Source: Chromatiales bacterium
GTDB taxonomy: Bacteria > Pseudomonadota > Gammaproteobacteria > Steroidobacterales > GCA-2729495
Reading direction: 5' to 3'
Assembly (NCBI GenBank): GCA_002688175.1
Contig: NZCC01000071.1
Span: 1-55,658, forward strand
Length of the DNA: 55,658 nt
Shown: piece after piece, positions 39,727 to 50,790 of the stretch
Numbering within the stretch: position 1 is the stretch's first letter
Layout of the letters: every line of letters starts with the position of its first letter
Translations under genes and position numbers: made by a program
Notes under the pieces: generated by a model
Seen by the model: only the letters and a program-made list of their open reading frames with translations
The model's database searches: none
Told to the model about the DNA's origin: nothing

Positions 39727-41147
39727 CTGGCGTCCCTCCGCATTCCTGTTTGCGCCAGCGCTGCGGGCAATGCTGCAGCTATGGCGCCGATATCACCGGC
39801 CCCGAGTGTCAGCACAATATCACCATCCATCAGCGTACCGGCCAGCAATTCAGGCAGTTGCTCAGGATCCGCTACAAATACCGGCTCAACCTGCCCGTGC
39901 AAGCGTATTGCGCTACAGATCGCACGACCATCGGCACCCGGAATCGGCTCTTCACCAGCCGCGTAAACTTCAGTGACAAACAACGGCTCAGCCGCTGACA
40001 GGACCGCAGCAAAATCATCGAGCAGATCCCTGGTGCGTGAATAACGATGGGGCTGAAAAATAACGACAAGCCTGCGGTCTGCCCAACCGGCCTGAACGGC
40101 GGCTAATGTTGCGGCGATCTCCGTCGGATGATGGCCATAGTCATCGATAAACAGGATCTGACCACACGGGGTATTTTCATCGGCGATGATCTGCATGCGC
40201 CGGTCAATGCCCTGAAATTCTGCCAGGGAGCGGCAAACAGCAGCATCATCAAGTTCCAGTTCAAATGCGACCGCAATGGCTGCCAGTGCATTGAGTACGT
40301 TGTGGTGCCCCGGAAGATTAAGTTCGACTTCGATCGACGTGGCGTTATTGGGACGCATCACGGTGAAGCGAGAGACAGCACCGTCACTTCTTACGTCAAC
40401 TGCACGCACATCAGCATCTTCATGCAAACCGTAGCTCAATACAGCGCGATTAACTCGCGGCAACACGGCCTGCACACCATCATCGTCAAGACACATGATC
40501 GACACACCGTAAAACGGCAAATTGTGCATAAACTCGATAAAACTGTTGCGCAACTTTTCAATATCGTTGCTGTACGTCGACATGTGATCCGCGTCGATGT
40601 TGGTCACGACAGCCATCATCGGCTTCAGATGGATAAAGGATGCATCGCTTTCATCGGCCTCTGCGACGAGGTAGTGTCCGGCACCGAGCCTGCCATTTGT
40701 ATCGGCGCTCTTCAGCCGGCCACCGATTAAAAAGGTTGGATCCTCACCCGCCTCGGCCAGCATACTGGCAATCAGGCTGGTTGTCGTTGTCTTGCCGTGC
40801 GTGCCGGCTACAGCAATGGCGAAACGGAATCGCATCAGTTCAGCGAGCATCTCGGCACGCCGGATGATCGGCAAACGCCGTTCGCGGGCAGCGATAATCT
40901 CCTGATTTTCCGGATCGATTGCGCTTGAAACGACGACAAGATCAGCATCTGCAATATTGCTGCCGCGATGACCGATCGAAATAACGGCACCGAGTCCCGC
41001 CAGGCGATTCGTCACTTTCGATTCCTTCAGATCCGATCCCTGCACTTCATAACCAAGATTGATCAGCACTTCGGCAATACCGGCCATACCGACTCCGCCG
41101 ATACCAACAAGATGAATCCGGTTGATCTTGCGCATGCGCTTGTTCAT
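39723..41147 (-). CDS. murC: UDP-N-acetylmuramate--L-alanine ligase
   Basis: Adds L-Ala to UDP-MurNAc. The Mur ligase order is present: Rossmann loop [18 protein letters not shown] loop GTHGKTTTT near 115, central domain, and [10 protein letters not shown]. The ATG at 41147 overlaps the murG stop by 4 bp (ATGA) and gives 474 residues; an in-frame start 8 codons earlier is possible. It feeds MurD, MurE and MurF encoded upstream in the same operon. Confidence 0.96.
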   Translation of the reverse strand: MNKRMRKINRIHLVGIGGVGMAGIAEVLINLGYEVQGSDLKESKVTNRLAGLGAVISIGHRGSNIADADLVVVSSAIDPENQEIIAARERRLPIIRRAEMLAELMRFRFAIAVAGTHGKTTTTSLIASMLAEAGEDPTFLIGGRLKSADTNGRLGAGHYLVAEADESDASFIHLKPMMAVVTNIDADHMSTYSNDIEKLRNSFIEFMHNLPFYGVSIMCLDDDGVQAVLPRVNRAVLSYGLHEDADVRAVDVRSDGAVSRFTVMRPNNATSIEVELNLPGHHNVLNALAAIAVAFELELDDAAVCRSLAEFQGIDRRMQIIADENTPCGQILFIDDYGHHPTEIAATLAAVQAGWADRRLVVIFQPHRYSRTRDLLDDFAAVLSAAEPLFVTEVYAAGEEPIPGADGRAICSAIRLHGQVEPVFVADPEQLPELLAGTLMDGDIVLTLGAGDIGAIAAALPAALAQTGMRRDAR

Positions 41148-42226
41148 GACGCCTGCACCATTGCCAAACACAAGTCGACAACATCGCTCGTCGCATCGGG
41201 CCGGGCCAGCTTGCGCGCACTCACCGCTCTGTCGATGAGCAACGTCCGATCTTCACAGCAGCGACGCAATTCGGTAGCCAGCAATTCAGCCGTTAGCTCG
41301 GACTGCGGTATCAACACTGCCGCACTGGCAGCGACCAGATAACGGGCATTCTTGGTCTGATGATCATCAACAGCACTCGGATATGGCACAAGGATCGCGC
41401 CGAGTCCGGCTGCGGTCAGTTCGGAAATCGTTAACGCGCCGGCCCGGCAAATGACGAGATCCGCCCAACCGTAGCACTCGGCAACGTTGTCGATAAAAGC
41501 CTCGACACGAACATCCAGACCGGCTGACTTATAGGTAGCGCGGGTCTGCGTGAAATCGGTACGACCGGACTGATGCCAGACTTCACACTGCTGATCAGCA
41601 CCGAGCAGGCTGACGGCCAACGGCACCAATTCATTCAACACGCGTGCTCCCTGGCTGCCGCCAAGGACCAGAACCCGAATCGGGCCTGCGCGCCCGGCAA
41701 GCCGCACGGAAGGCTCCGGTAACGCGGCGATTGCCTGACGGACCGGATTGCCAACGAGTCGCACTGTGATACCAGCAGAAAAGCTGCCCGGGAAAGCTTC
41801 AAGCACCTCCCGGGCAAATCCAGCCAGAAGGCGGTTGGTCAAACCAGCGACAGAATTCTGCTCATGAATAATCAGCGGCTTACCCAGCATCCAGGCAGCC
41901 AACCCTCCGGGGCCGGAGGCAAACCCGCCCATGCCGAGTACCAGCTTCGGTCGAAGTCTGATCACGACGCGTAACGCATCATAGATGGCTAACAGTAGTT
42001 TCAGAGGTGCCAGACACCAGGACCAAATTCCTTTGCCACGCAGACCCGATACGCGGGTCGCTTCGAGCGGAAACCCCTCACGCGGCACAAGTTCATTTTC
42101 TATGCCATGCCGTGAACCGAGCCAGACAACCTGCTGGTCACAACCCTGTAGGGCCCGGGCGACAGCAAGCGCCGGGAATACGTGCCCGCCGGTACCGCCA
42201 GCCATGATTAAGATCGGTGCAGTCAT
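41144..42226 (-). CDS. murG: UDP-GlcNAc:lipid I transferase MurG
   Basis: Peripheral inner-membrane glycosyltransferase that makes lipid II from lipid I. Motifs [14 protein letters not shown] at the N terminus, [22 protein letters not shown] and [15 protein letters not shown] are all present in GT28 order. The 360 residues are normal. 4-bp overlaps with ftsW upstream and murC downstream show coupling. Confidence 0.97.
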   Translation of the reverse strand: MTAPILIMAGGTGGHVFPALAVARALQGCDQQVVWLGSRHGIENELVPREGFPLEATRVSGLRGKGIWSWCLAPLKLLLAIYDALRVVIRLRPKLVLGMGGFASGPGGLAAWMLGKPLIIHEQNSVAGLTNRLLAGFAREVLEAFPGSFSAGITVRLVGNPVRQAIAALPEPSVRLAGRAGPIRVLVLGGSQGARVLNELVPLAVSLLGADQQCEVWHQSGRTDFTQTRATYKSAGLDVRVEAFIDNVAECYGWADLVICRAGALTISELTAAGLGAILVPYPSAVDDHQTKNARYLVAASAAVLIPQSELTAELLATELRRCCEDRTLLIDRAVSARKLARPDATSDVVDLCLAMVQAS

Positions 42227-43422
42227 CGCTTGCGCACCCTGCGCTTGCCCTTGCCCTGGCTGGCAATCTGTCGATTTTCCATTTCAATGCGCAACAGTAA
42301 TCCGAGCGCCAGCAGGGTAATCAACATGCTGCTGCGGCCGTAACTGATCAACGGCAACGTCAGTCCTTTGGTTGGCAGGATGCCCATGTTGACACCGATG
42401 TTGATAAACACTTGCACGCCAAGCCAGATCGCCAGACCAAAAGCCAGGTTGGCCTGATACAGGCGCCCAACCGCAGCTGAATTGGCGGCAATCCTGAGTA
42501 CCCGCCAAACCAGCGCAACAAACAGAGCTATCAGCAGCACGCTGCCGATAAGTCCCAATTCCTCGGCGATAACGGCAAACACAAAATCCGTGTGCGCCTC
42601 CGGCAAGTAGAAAAGTTTCTGAACGCTGCCACCGAGACCAACGCCAAACCACTGCCCGGAACCGATTGCAATCAGTGACTGGGTCAACTGAAAACCGCTA
42701 TCGAATGGATCTGACCATGGGTCAAGAAAACCTGTCAGCCGCTTTAAACGATACGGTGACATAAACGCAATCATGATCAACACGGAACCGACACCCAGGC
42801 TACTAACCAGAAAATCACGCAAACGTGCACCGGCGATGAACAACACAGCCAGTGAAATCGTCAGCATGACAACCGACGCACCGAAGTCCGGTTCGAGCAA
42901 TAACAGTAAACAGGTCAGCCCAACCAGCAACATTGGTTTGGCAAAACCGATAAACCGCTCTTGCAGTTCGGCCCGGTGCCGAACGGTATAACCCGACAAA
43001 TACATGAGCATTAACAATCGGGCAGGTTCCGAGACCTGCATAACGCTGATACCGCCGATACTTAACCAGCGCGTACTGCCATTGACGGTGTTACCAAGAC
43101 CGGGAATCAGAACGGCAATCAACATGCCGAGTGCCAGGCAAACCAGTAACAAGGCATAACGTTCCCAGATCGATGTCGGTACCCACAACAAAAACGCTGC
43201 ACCACCGAGGCCGACAACAACGGCCAGCAGCTGTTGTTCCAGGTAGAACAATGGATTACCGGTATTACGCTCGGCCAGCGATATTGACGCGGACGTCAAC
43301 ATGACCAGTCCGACACACAGCAAGGTTGCTACGATCACGACCAGCGTCCAGTCAACATGCTGATCGATATCAAAAACCGCTGGGGCGGCAGTTGATTTAC
43401 GCGCAGTTGCGGCAACCGTCAT
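42223..43422 (-). CDS. ftsW: Peptidoglycan glycosyltransferase FtsW (SEDS)
   Basis: Integral membrane SEDS polymerase of the division septum, partner of FtsI. About ten hydrophobic segments fill 399 residues. Typical motifs include LEPDFGASVVML (with the conserved catalytic Asp region) and the C-terminal GILPTKGLTLPLISYGRSSM. The C terminus is basic ([10 protein letters not shown]). It overlaps murD and murG by 4 bp each. Confidence 0.97.
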   Translation of the reverse strand: MTVAATARKSTAAPAVFDIDQHVDWTLVVIVATLLCVGLVMLTSASISLAERNTGNPLFYLEQQLLAVVVGLGGAAFLLWVPTSIWERYALLLVCLALGMLIAVLIPGLGNTVNGSTRWLSIGGISVMQVSEPARLLMLMYLSGYTVRHRAELQERFIGFAKPMLLVGLTCLLLLLEPDFGASVVMLTISLAVLFIAGARLRDFLVSSLGVGSVLIMIAFMSPYRLKRLTGFLDPWSDPFDSGFQLTQSLIAIGSGQWFGVGLGGSVQKLFYLPEAHTDFVFAVIAEELGLIGSVLLIALFVALVWRVLRIAANSAAVGRLYQANLAFGLAIWLGVQVFINIGVNMGILPTKGLTLPLISYGRSSMLITLLALGLLLRIEMENRQIASQGKGKRRVRKR

Positions 43423-44789
43423 TGCGCAAGCTCCCTGACTGCAGCCGTAAACAGGTCGCCCCGCTCAGCAAAATTACTGAACATGTCGAGACTGCTGCAG
43501 GCCGGTGCCAGCAACACCGTGGTGCCGGGCACTACTATGTGCAGCGCCTTGTCGACCGCTTCGCGAATATCTGTAACGACCTGCAGCTCGCATGATCCTG
43601 CCAATTCCCTGGCCATGCGCCGGGCATCCTGACCAAACAGGATGGCAGTGCAGGATCGCCCCTCGAGCTCTGTGGCCAGTGCTGCAAATGTCACACCTTT
43701 TGCATCGCCACCGGCAATCAGAACCACCGGGTCTTCGATGCTGGCCAGGCTGGTTACCGCCGCCGCAACATTGGTCGCCTTCGAGTCGTTGATCCACTTT
43801 GCACCGGCTGCTGTCGACACGACCTGCATCCGATGCGGCAACCCACTAAAACGCTTGAGCGCCTGCGCCATGCTGTTGAGATTCGCACCGAGCGCTGCAC
43901 CGAGCGCCAGCGCCGCCAGCGAATTGGACAGGTTATGCCGACCGATCAGTGGCAGCTCATCAACTGAAATCAGCAAATCTTCTCCACACGCGATGCACTC
44001 GCCGCGAGCGGTCTGGCGAATGCCGAGTTGCCCGGTCATCGGCTGATCCAGCCCGAAGGTCGTAACCGGTGTGCCCTGCATGACCAGACTGGCCAGATCC
44101 GGTTCATCACGATTGACGACAGCATGCTTGCAGTCACTGTAGATGCGCGCCTTTGCCATACGATAGGCCGACATATCACCATGCTGATCAAGATGATCGG
44201 GCGACAGGTTCAAAATGACTGCGGCAGTGGCTGGCACAGCGCGACTGCGTTCAAGTTGGAAACTCGACAACTCCAGCACAAAAACATCTGTATCATGATC
44301 AAGCAGATCAAGTGCCGGTGTGCCAAGATTAGCGCCGACCGCCGTCGACAGTCCGGCTGCCGACAAAGCCTCGTCGAGCATCGATGTCACGGTGCTCTTG
44401 CCGTTCGAGCCTGTGATCGCAATGATCGGTGCGGTACATTCGCCGACAAACAAATCAATGTCGCTGACGATATCCAGCCCACGTCCGCGCGCTTCACCGA
44501 GTACCGACGCATCCAGATCAAAGCCAGGCGAGATAACGATCTGCTCGATCGTTGGACGCACGGCGGAACATTGCTCACCAACCTGTATGCGTGCGTCAGG
44601 CATCGCGTCCAGAATTGCATTCATACCCGGCGGTTCCGGACGCGTATCGATAAATTCGGCAACGATTCCTCGGCCGGCAAAAAACCTGGCGCAAGATGCA
44701 CCCGTCAGTCCCATGCCCATGACCAGCACGGTGGGCTCGACGGAAATACCGCGCGTGGGTGAATCAATTTTCATGGCCGACATCGTCAT
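43419..44789 (-). CDS. murD: UDP-N-acetylmuramoyl-L-alanine--D-glutamate ligase
   Basis: Adds D-Glu to UDP-MurNAc-L-Ala. It contains VMGMGLTGASCARFF at the N terminus, the ATP loop GSNGKSTVTSML near 128-140, and the C-terminal motifs GGDAKGVTF and LLAPACSSLDMF. Start is ambiguous among GTG 44792, ATG 44789 and two more ATGs within eight codons; ATG 44789 overlaps the mraY stop by 1 nt and is taken here (456 residues). Confidence 0.95.
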   Translation of the reverse strand: MTMSAMKIDSPTRGISVEPTVLVMGMGLTGASCARFFAGRGIVAEFIDTRPEPPGMNAILDAMPDARIQVGEQCSAVRPTIEQIVISPGFDLDASVLGEARGRGLDIVSDIDLFVGECTAPIIAITGSNGKSTVTSMLDEALSAAGLSTAVGANLGTPALDLLDHDTDVFVLELSSFQLERSRAVPATAAVILNLSPDHLDQHGDMSAYRMAKARIYSDCKHAVVNRDEPDLASLVMQGTPVTTFGLDQPMTGQLGIRQTARGECIACGEDLLISVDELPLIGRHNLSNSLAALALGAALGANLNSMAQALKRFSGLPHRMQVVSTAAGAKWINDSKATNVAAAVTSLASIEDPVVLIAGGDAKGVTFAALATELEGRSCTAILFGQDARRMARELAGSCELQVVTDIREAVDKALHIVVPGTTVLLAPACSSLDMFSNFAERGDLFTAAVRELAQ

Positions 44790-45871
44790 CACCGCAGCTT
44801 CAGGCTCGACAGCCCCACGAGAACGAGAATTACCGTGATGATCCAGAAACGAACAATTACCTTCGGCTCTGCCCAGCCTTTCAGTTCATAGTGATGATGC
44901 AACGGGGCCATCCGAAAAATACGCCGGCCGGTCAGCTTGAAAGACGCAACCTGAATGATGACTGATAGCGTCTCGATGACGAACAATCCGCCCATGATCG
45001 CCAGCACCAATTCCTGGCGAACGATGACCGCGACGGTACCCAGCGCCGCACCAAGTGCCAGCGCCCCGATATCACCCATGAAAACCTGCGCGGGATAAGT
45101 GTTGAACCACAGGAAACCAAGCCCGGCACCTGCCAGTGACATGCAAAATACCAGCATTTCTCCCGCGCCGGGGATATACGGAATACCGAGATAACCGGAA
45201 AAAATTACGTTGCCGGTCGCATAACCAAAAATACCGAGCGCACCACCGACGAGCACTGTCGGCATGATCGCCAGACCATCCAGCCCGTCAGTCAAATTAA
45301 CGGCATTGCTCGTGCCGACGATCACGAAATACGTCAGCACCATGTAGAAGGCGCCCAGAGGAACTGCCATACCTTTAAGAAATGGAATCAGTAACGCTGT
45401 TTCATACGGGTTATCCGCCATCAGGTACAGGATGATTGCAACGGCAATTGCTGTCAGCGACTGCCAGAACATCTTGACCCGTGCAGACATGCCGGCCGGA
45501 TCACGAAGCACAAGCTTCTTATAATCATCGATGAAACCGATCAGGCCGAATGCGGCGGTCACGGCAATGACAATCCACACATAGGCGCTCTTCAGATCAG
45601 CCCATAACAGCGTACTGACCAGTATGGCCACCAGAATCAGCACCCCACCCATCGTCGGAGTGCCGGATTTTGGCAAATGAGTCACCGGGCCGTCCAAACG
45701 CACGGTCTGACCAATTTGCTTGATGCTCAGACGCCTGATCATAATCGGCCCAGTGACCAGCGAAATAACCAGCGCCGTCAAAGCACCCATGATCGCGCGC
45801 ATTGTTATGTACGTGAATACATTAAAACCCGACACATATTCTCTGAGGTATTCGGCCAACAAATACAGCAT
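44789..45871 (-). CDS. mraY: Phospho-N-acetylmuramoyl-pentapeptide transferase MraY
   Basis: Integral membrane enzyme that makes lipid I from UDP-MurNAc-pentapeptide and undecaprenyl phosphate. Ten hydrophobic segments; the cytoplasmic motifs [20 protein letters not shown] and [13 protein letters not shown] carry the catalytic Asp and His residues. The 360 residues equal E. coli MraY. TGATG overlap with murF and 1-nt overlap with murD indicate coupling. Confidence 0.97.
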   Translation of the reverse strand: MLYLLAEYLREYVSGFNVFTYITMRAIMGALTALVISLVTGPIMIRRLSIKQIGQTVRLDGPVTHLPKSGTPTMGGVLILVAILVSTLLWADLKSAYVWIVIAVTAAFGLIGFIDDYKKLVLRDPAGMSARVKMFWQSLTAIAVAIILYLMADNPYETALLIPFLKGMAVPLGAFYMVLTYFVIVGTSNAVNLTDGLDGLAIMPTVLVGGALGIFGYATGNVIFSGYLGIPYIPGAGEMLVFCMSLAGAGLGFLWFNTYPAQVFMGDIGALALGAALGTVAVIVRQELVLAIMGGLFVIETLSVIIQVASFKLTGRRIFRMAPLHHHYELKGWAEPKVIVRFWIITVILVLVGLSSLKLR

Positions 45872-47262
45872 CAGGCGCGAACCTCCCCGTTCTCCACTTC
45901 ATCGACGAGAGCCCGCACCAGTTTTTCCATCTGCATGCAACGAGACCCTTTTATAAGCACCGTCAACCCCTGGTCTGCCACTTCACCAAGCGCTGCGATG
46001 AGTTCACTGTCATCAGTAAACGCCTGGCCACCTTCACCAAATGCGGCAGCCGCGGCACACGCCTGCTCACCAAGCGTATAAAGACATTCCACACCCGCTT
46101 CCTTCGCCTGTCGTCCCATGTCGGCATGCAACTCATGACTACGATCACCAAGCTCGGCCATATCGCCAAGTACCAGCCATGACCGACCATCGAGTCCTGC
46201 TAAAACGGTGATCGCCGCTGCAACCGAGACCGGGTTTGCGTTATAGGTGTCATCGATAATCCGCACACCACCACGACCGGCGATGGTCCGCAGGCGGCCG
46301 GTGACGTTCTCAATCGCGGCGAGTCCCGCCCCGATTGAGTCCCACGTCGCACCGGCCGCCCGGGTCACTGCGATCGCCCCAAGTGCATTGAGCACATTGT
46401 GACGACCAACCATTGGCAATTTGATCCTTACCCGATCGTTTACCATGCGCACATCGAACGACAATTCGAATCCTTCTCTGGTAACTGTTTCCTGAATATT
46501 CTCTGCCACAAGGTCAGCAGCCTCGTTGAGGCCGAAAGAAATGACGCGTGCCGGCTCAGCCAACCGACACCACAATTCAAAAAACCGGTCATCCCGATTT
46601 ATCACCGCCACACCAGTGGCATCGAGACTCGCAAACAGCTCACCTTTGGTTTCTGCAACCGCCTGTTCTGAACCGAAACCTTCGAGGTGGGCTGCACCGG
46701 CATTCGTTACGATGCCGATGGTCGGCATTGCGATCGCTGCCAGAGTGGCAATATCGTTACGGCGACTGGCGCCCATTTCCAGGACTGCGACCGCATGGCT
46801 GTCACGCAGGCACAACACAGTCAGCGGCAATCCGATTTCATTATTCAGATTACCGACAGTCGCCAACGCCTTGTCGGTGGCCCCAAGATACACTTGCAGA
46901 ATTGCGGCTATCATTTCCTTGACCGTGGTCTTGCCGGTGCTACCGGTGACCGCAATAACCGGGATCTCAAACTGCCCGCGCCAACTCCTGGCCAGTCCAC
47001 CGAGTGCAATTCGCGTGTCCGCAACCTCAACCTGCGGCAGATCAACTGCCTGCCGGGCCTCGACAACGGCACCCGCAGCTCCGCGCCGCTCAGCCTCGGC
47101 CACAAATTCACCGGCATCGAAACGCTCGCCGCGTAAAGCAAAAAACAACTGACCGGATTGCAGCCTGCGCGTGTCAGTGCTTACCGAGTCAAAACTCCGA
47201 TCCGCACCGATCAACGTACCATCGACCGACTGGGCCACCATATTCAGCGTACCCATGCTCAT
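45871..47262 (-). CDS. murF: UDP-N-acetylmuramoyl-tripeptide--D-alanyl-D-alanine ligase
   Basis: Attaches D-Ala-D-Ala (from DdlB) to UDP-MurNAc-tripeptide. The Mur ligase ATP loop is [11 protein letters not shown] near 110; HRLD-type NINRDDRFF and [12 protein letters not shown] motifs follow. The C-terminal domain has [15 protein letters not shown]. 463 residues. Start overlaps the murE stop by 4 bp. Confidence 0.96.
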   Translation of the reverse strand: MSMGTLNMVAQSVDGTLIGADRSFDSVSTDTRRLQSGQLFFALRGERFDAGEFVAEAERRGAAGAVVEARQAVDLPQVEVADTRIALGGLARSWRGQFEIPVIAVTGSTGKTTVKEMIAAILQVYLGATDKALATVGNLNNEIGLPLTVLCLRDSHAVAVLEMGASRRNDIATLAAIAMPTIGIVTNAGAAHLEGFGSEQAVAETKGELFASLDATGVAVINRDDRFFELWCRLAEPARVISFGLNEAADLVAENIQETVTREGFELSFDVRMVNDRVRIKLPMVGRHNVLNALGAIAVTRAAGATWDSIGAGLAAIENVTGRLRTIAGRGGVRIIDDTYNANPVSVAAAITVLAGLDGRSWLVLGDMAELGDRSHELHADMGRQAKEAGVECLYTLGEQACAAAAAFGEGGQAFTDDSELIAALGEVADQGLTVLIKGSRCMQMEKLVRALVDEVENGEVRA

Positions 47263-48767
47263 TCCATCCCGCCTAATGCGGTACGAGCGACCGCAACATC
47301 CGAAAACGGTTCGGCCACATTGCCGATCAGTTGCACCAACTCGTGGCCCTTGCCGGCAACCAGCACTACATCTTCAGCCGCTGCAGAGGAGATGGCCGTC
47401 TCAATGGCCGTTTCACGATCATGAACAATTTCACAATGCTCAGCGGATTTAACGCCGGCAATGATTTGTGCTGCGATCTGCTGCGGGTCTTCATCACGTG
47501 GATTGTCATCAGTGATGATCATTCGATCTGCGAGCTTTGCCGCGACTGCTCCCATCGAGCCGCGCTTGCCCTGATCGCGATTCCCGCCACAACCAAACAC
47601 GCACCAGACCTTGCCGGATGTATGCTGTCTTGCTGTCTCGAGCGCCTTGCCAAGCGCGTCGGGCGTATGTGCAAAATCAACGACAACCGTCGGGCTGATA
47701 GTGCCGCTGCGAACAAGTTCCATGCGCCCTGGCGGTGCAACGGCCTCTTTGAGTGCAGCAATCGCGGCAGGGAACGCCACTCCATTGGCCAGCAGAATGC
47801 CGACCGCCATGGCGAGGTTTTCTGCATTAAACCGACCCCAAAGCGTACTTTCGAGCAAGGCCTCACCGAAGTCACCGGACAACTGCAAGCCGATACCATC
47901 CGCGTGTTCACCGACAATAAGCCCGCGCAGCTGTGCGTCAGGCGCATCATCAGCCGTATCCATGACAGCCACTGATATCAATTTAGGCCCTGACTCAAGA
48001 CGGCCGGCCATCTCGGCACCGAACGGATTGCCGACATTAAGCACTGCTGTATGGATTCCGTTACCGGCAAACAGGCGTGCCTTGGTCTCGGCATAGTTCT
48101 GCATGCTGTCGTGATAATCGAGATGATCACGACTCAGATTCGTCAAGGCCGCAATCTGAAAGTGCACACCTGCAACTCGCTGCTGGTCCAGCGCATGCGA
48201 CGATACCTCGGCGATAACACACTGTGCACCGGCATCGGCCAGCGCCCGCAGACGGCGATGGAGCGTAATACAATCCGGAGTCGTCAGGGAGCTGGACTGC
48301 AGGTCAGTACCGATGCCATAACCCAGCGTGCCCATGTAACCAGTTGTCATATCCAGCTGATTCATAGCCTGAGCTACCAGGTAAGCAGTCGTCGTCTTGC
48401 CGTTTGTCCCGGTAATGCCGGTAACCACAACATCGGCGGAAGGTGACGAGAAGAAACGGTCGGCAATAAGCCCAAGACTGGCACGTAAACCGGTCACCCG
48501 AATACCGATCACCCCGGGAGGCAGTAACGGTTCATCCATATCTTCGACCGGCTCCCAGGCAACCGCACGAATACCGGCTTCAAGTGCCTGAGACAAGAAC
48601 TCGAGCCCGTGCCGTGCACCGCCCGCACAAGCAAGAAACAATCCACCGGACCTGGCGTTATGACTGTTGCTGGTGATATCCGTCACCGCTACATCCGGTA
48701 CGTCCAGATCCATGTCAGCAAACAGGCAGGATAATTTCATGCTTGTGTTTTTGCTTGTGCTGCTCAT
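47259..48767 (-). CDS. murE: UDP-MurNAc-L-Ala-D-Glu--2,6-diaminopimelate ligase
   Basis: Adds the third peptide residue. ATP loop GTNGKTT is at 120-126. DNPR at 421-424 is the signature for meso-diaminopimelate rather than L-lysine, consistent with a Gram-negative wall. 502 residues, normal. 4-bp overlaps with ftsI and murF. Confidence 0.97.
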   Translation of the reverse strand: MSSTSKNTSMKLSCLFADMDLDVPDVAVTDITSNSHNARSGGLFLACAGGARHGLEFLSQALEAGIRAVAWEPVEDMDEPLLPPGVIGIRVTGLRASLGLIADRFFSSPSADVVVTGITGTNGKTTTAYLVAQAMNQLDMTTGYMGTLGYGIGTDLQSSSLTTPDCITLHRRLRALADAGAQCVIAEVSSHALDQQRVAGVHFQIAALTNLSRDHLDYHDSMQNYAETKARLFAGNGIHTAVLNVGNPFGAEMAGRLESGPKLISVAVMDTADDAPDAQLRGLIVGEHADGIGLQLSGDFGEALLESTLWGRFNAENLAMAVGILLANGVAFPAAIAALKEAVAPPGRMELVRSGTISPTVVVDFAHTPDALGKALETARQHTSGKVWCVFGCGGNRDQGKRGSMGAVAAKLADRMIITDDNPRDEDPQQIAAQIIAGVKSAEHCEIVHDRETAIETAISSAAAEDVVLVAGKGHELVQLIGNVAEPFSDVAVARTALGGME

Positions 48768-50491
48768 GGCCGGCTCACCGCAAGTTTGGTGGTACCGACC
48801 GGACGCATGAAGTTGTCGGGAGGTATCGCGAGAATCCGCAACGAACCTTCGACAATGCGTGAAAAAACCGGTGCTGCTACAGCGCCACCGTAATACTCAC
48901 CATTCGACGGATCATCAATGAGGACGACAACCGCCAGTCGCGGCCGGGTCGCCGGCGCAATACCGGAGAACAGCGCCATATGATGATCTTCCGCGTAACC
49001 ACCAGCGGTGAACTTCTTGACCGTACCCGTCTTGCCGGCCACTCGATAACCGGCGACGGTTGCCTGCTGACCGGTACCGCCATCACTCACGACAGCCTCC
49101 AGCATCGACAACACAGCCCCGGCCGTCTGCTCGGTAATGATCCGCCTTGCAATCGGAGCCTGTTCAAGGCGCAACAGGGAAACAGGATGCTGCAACCCGC
49201 CGGCTGCAATGACGGAGTATGCCTGGGCCAGCTGTAATGGCGTGACCGACAGCCCGTAACCATAGGCCAGTGTCGCCAGGCTGATCGGTCGCCAATTACT
49301 GTAATGACTAAGCAAGCCGGCCGATTCACCCGGAAATCCACTGCCGCTCAAACGCCCCAGCCCGAAACCGGACAACACGTTGTACAACGTTTCAGCCGGC
49401 AACGACATCGCCACTTTGGTTGCCCCGACATTGCTTGAACGTGCCAGCAATGTCTTCAGGTCGATCGTACCGAGGTTGCGTTCATCTTCGATGACCTTTG
49501 CACCCACTTTGATAAAGCCGGGTGAGGTGTCGATACGACTCGCCGTGTGATATTGACCGCTCTCAAGTGCCGCGGCTATAACCAATGTCTTAAGGGTCGA
49601 CCCGGGTTCAAAAATATCGGTAATAGCCCGGTTACGGTACTTGACCGGAGAAAATTGCGCTCGATCGTTCGGGTTGTAGGTTGGCTGATTCACCATTGCG
49701 AGTACTTCACCGGTACCCACATCAAGCACAACGACAGAACCGGAAGCCGCCTCACTACGCTTAATAACAGCCTTGAGCTCACGATAGGCGAGATACTGGA
49801 TACGTAAATCGATTGAGGTCGCTAATTCACGCCCCGGATTCGGCGACTGAATACGCTCAACATCCTCTACAACGCGACCGAGCCGATCCTTCAGCACGCG
49901 CTTCTTGCCCGGTCGGCCCGCAAGCCAGTGATCGAAGGCAAGCTCCAGGCCTTCCTGGCCAACGTCATCAATATTCGTGAAGCCGACGACATGACCAATA
50001 ACTTCACCGGCCGGGTAATAACGCTGGTACTCGCGCTCCACGTCGACACCAGGAATATTCAGCCGGACAATAGCTACTGCATCATCCGGGCGCATATGCC
50101 GCTTCAGATACATAAACTCGCGGGTAATGTTACGGGTTAACCGCCGAGCCAGTTCCTCAGCATCAATGCCGAGTGCTGCGGCCAGTTGCGGAATGCGATC
50201 GGGTGCGCGGACAATCTCGCCCGGATTTACCCAGATACTGTCAACCGGGGTGCTGACGGCAAGCGGCTCACCGTTTCGGTCGGTAATAACGCCACGATGA
50301 GCCGGAATTTTCGCGACCCGCAACTGCCGGACATCAGCCTGGTGGGTCAGGAACTCATTTTCATAGGCTTGCAACCAAACCGTCCGGATCACAAGCACGG
50401 CAGCCAGACCGAGCAGGGCAAAGGTGGCGCAGCGTGACCGCAAGGTAAAACTTCGCAACAACATTGCGTCTGTCTTTGCTTTCGACTTCAT
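48764..50491 (-). CDS. ftsI: Septal transpeptidase FtsI (PBP3)
   Basis: Class B penicillin-binding protein that cross-links septal peptidoglycan with FtsW. One transmembrane helix (about 22-41) is followed by the pedestal domain with RGVITDRNG near 66-74. The transpeptidase domain has S298-T-L-K301 (SxxK), S352-S-N354 (SxN) and K487-T-G489 (KTG). 575 residues, close to E. coli. Overlaps ftsL and murE by 4 bp each. Confidence 0.97.
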   Translation of the reverse strand: MKSKAKTDAMLLRSFTLRSRCATFALLGLAAVLVIRTVWLQAYENEFLTHQADVRQLRVAKIPAHRGVITDRNGEPLAVSTPVDSIWVNPGEIVRAPDRIPQLAAALGIDAEELARRLTRNITREFMYLKRHMRPDDAVAIVRLNIPGVDVEREYQRYYPAGEVIGHVVGFTNIDDVGQEGLELAFDHWLAGRPGKKRVLKDRLGRVVEDVERIQSPNPGRELATSIDLRIQYLAYRELKAVIKRSEAASGSVVVLDVGTGEVLAMVNQPTYNPNDRAQFSPVKYRNRAITDIFEPGSTLKTLVIAAALESGQYHTASRIDTSPGFIKVGAKVIEDERNLGTIDLKTLLARSSNVGATKVAMSLPAETLYNVLSGFGLGRLSGSGFPGESAGLLSHYSNWRPISLATLAYGYGLSVTPLQLAQAYSVIAAGGLQHPVSLLRLEQAPIARRIITEQTAGAVLSMLEAVVSDGGTGQQATVAGYRVAGKTGTVKKFTAGGYAEDHHMALFSGIAPATRPRLAVVVLIDDPSNGEYYGGAVAAPVFSRIVEGSLRILAIPPDNFMRPVGTTKLAVSRP

Positions 50492-50790
50492 GGACTGAGC
50501 AACATCATTTCATCGGCCGTCGGGGGGCGCATCTTCATGGACTCGCGGGCAAGTTGCTCAACTCTGGCGTAGGTCGACCAGGTGCTCTGTTCGAGCTGCA
50601 GCTGCCCCCACTCAACTTCCATTTTGTCGCGCTCGACATTAAGCCTTTGCAATTCGGTAAATAATTTTCGCGACTCATGTTTTGCATAAACACCGCCGAT
50701 TGCTGAAGCCATGACGACGACGATGAGCGGCAGGAGCACGACAAGCTGACGCATGCTCTGACTCCTCCCCTGCTGCTTCCCTTGAGTCAT
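50488..50790 (-). CDS. ftsL: Cell division protein FtsL
   Basis: Small bitopic divisome protein that forms a complex with FtsB and FtsQ. It has a transmembrane helix (about 16-37) and a periplasmic coiled coil rich in Leu, Glu and Gln (about 40-85) in 100 residues. Sequence identity within the family is low; the position between rsmH and ftsI, with 4-bp overlaps, supports the call. Confidence 0.92.
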   Translation of the reverse strand: MTQGKQQGRSQSMRQLVVLLPLIVVVMASAIGGVYAKHESRKLFTELQRLNVERDKMEVEWGQLQLEQSTWSTYARVEQLARESMKMRPPTADEMMLLSP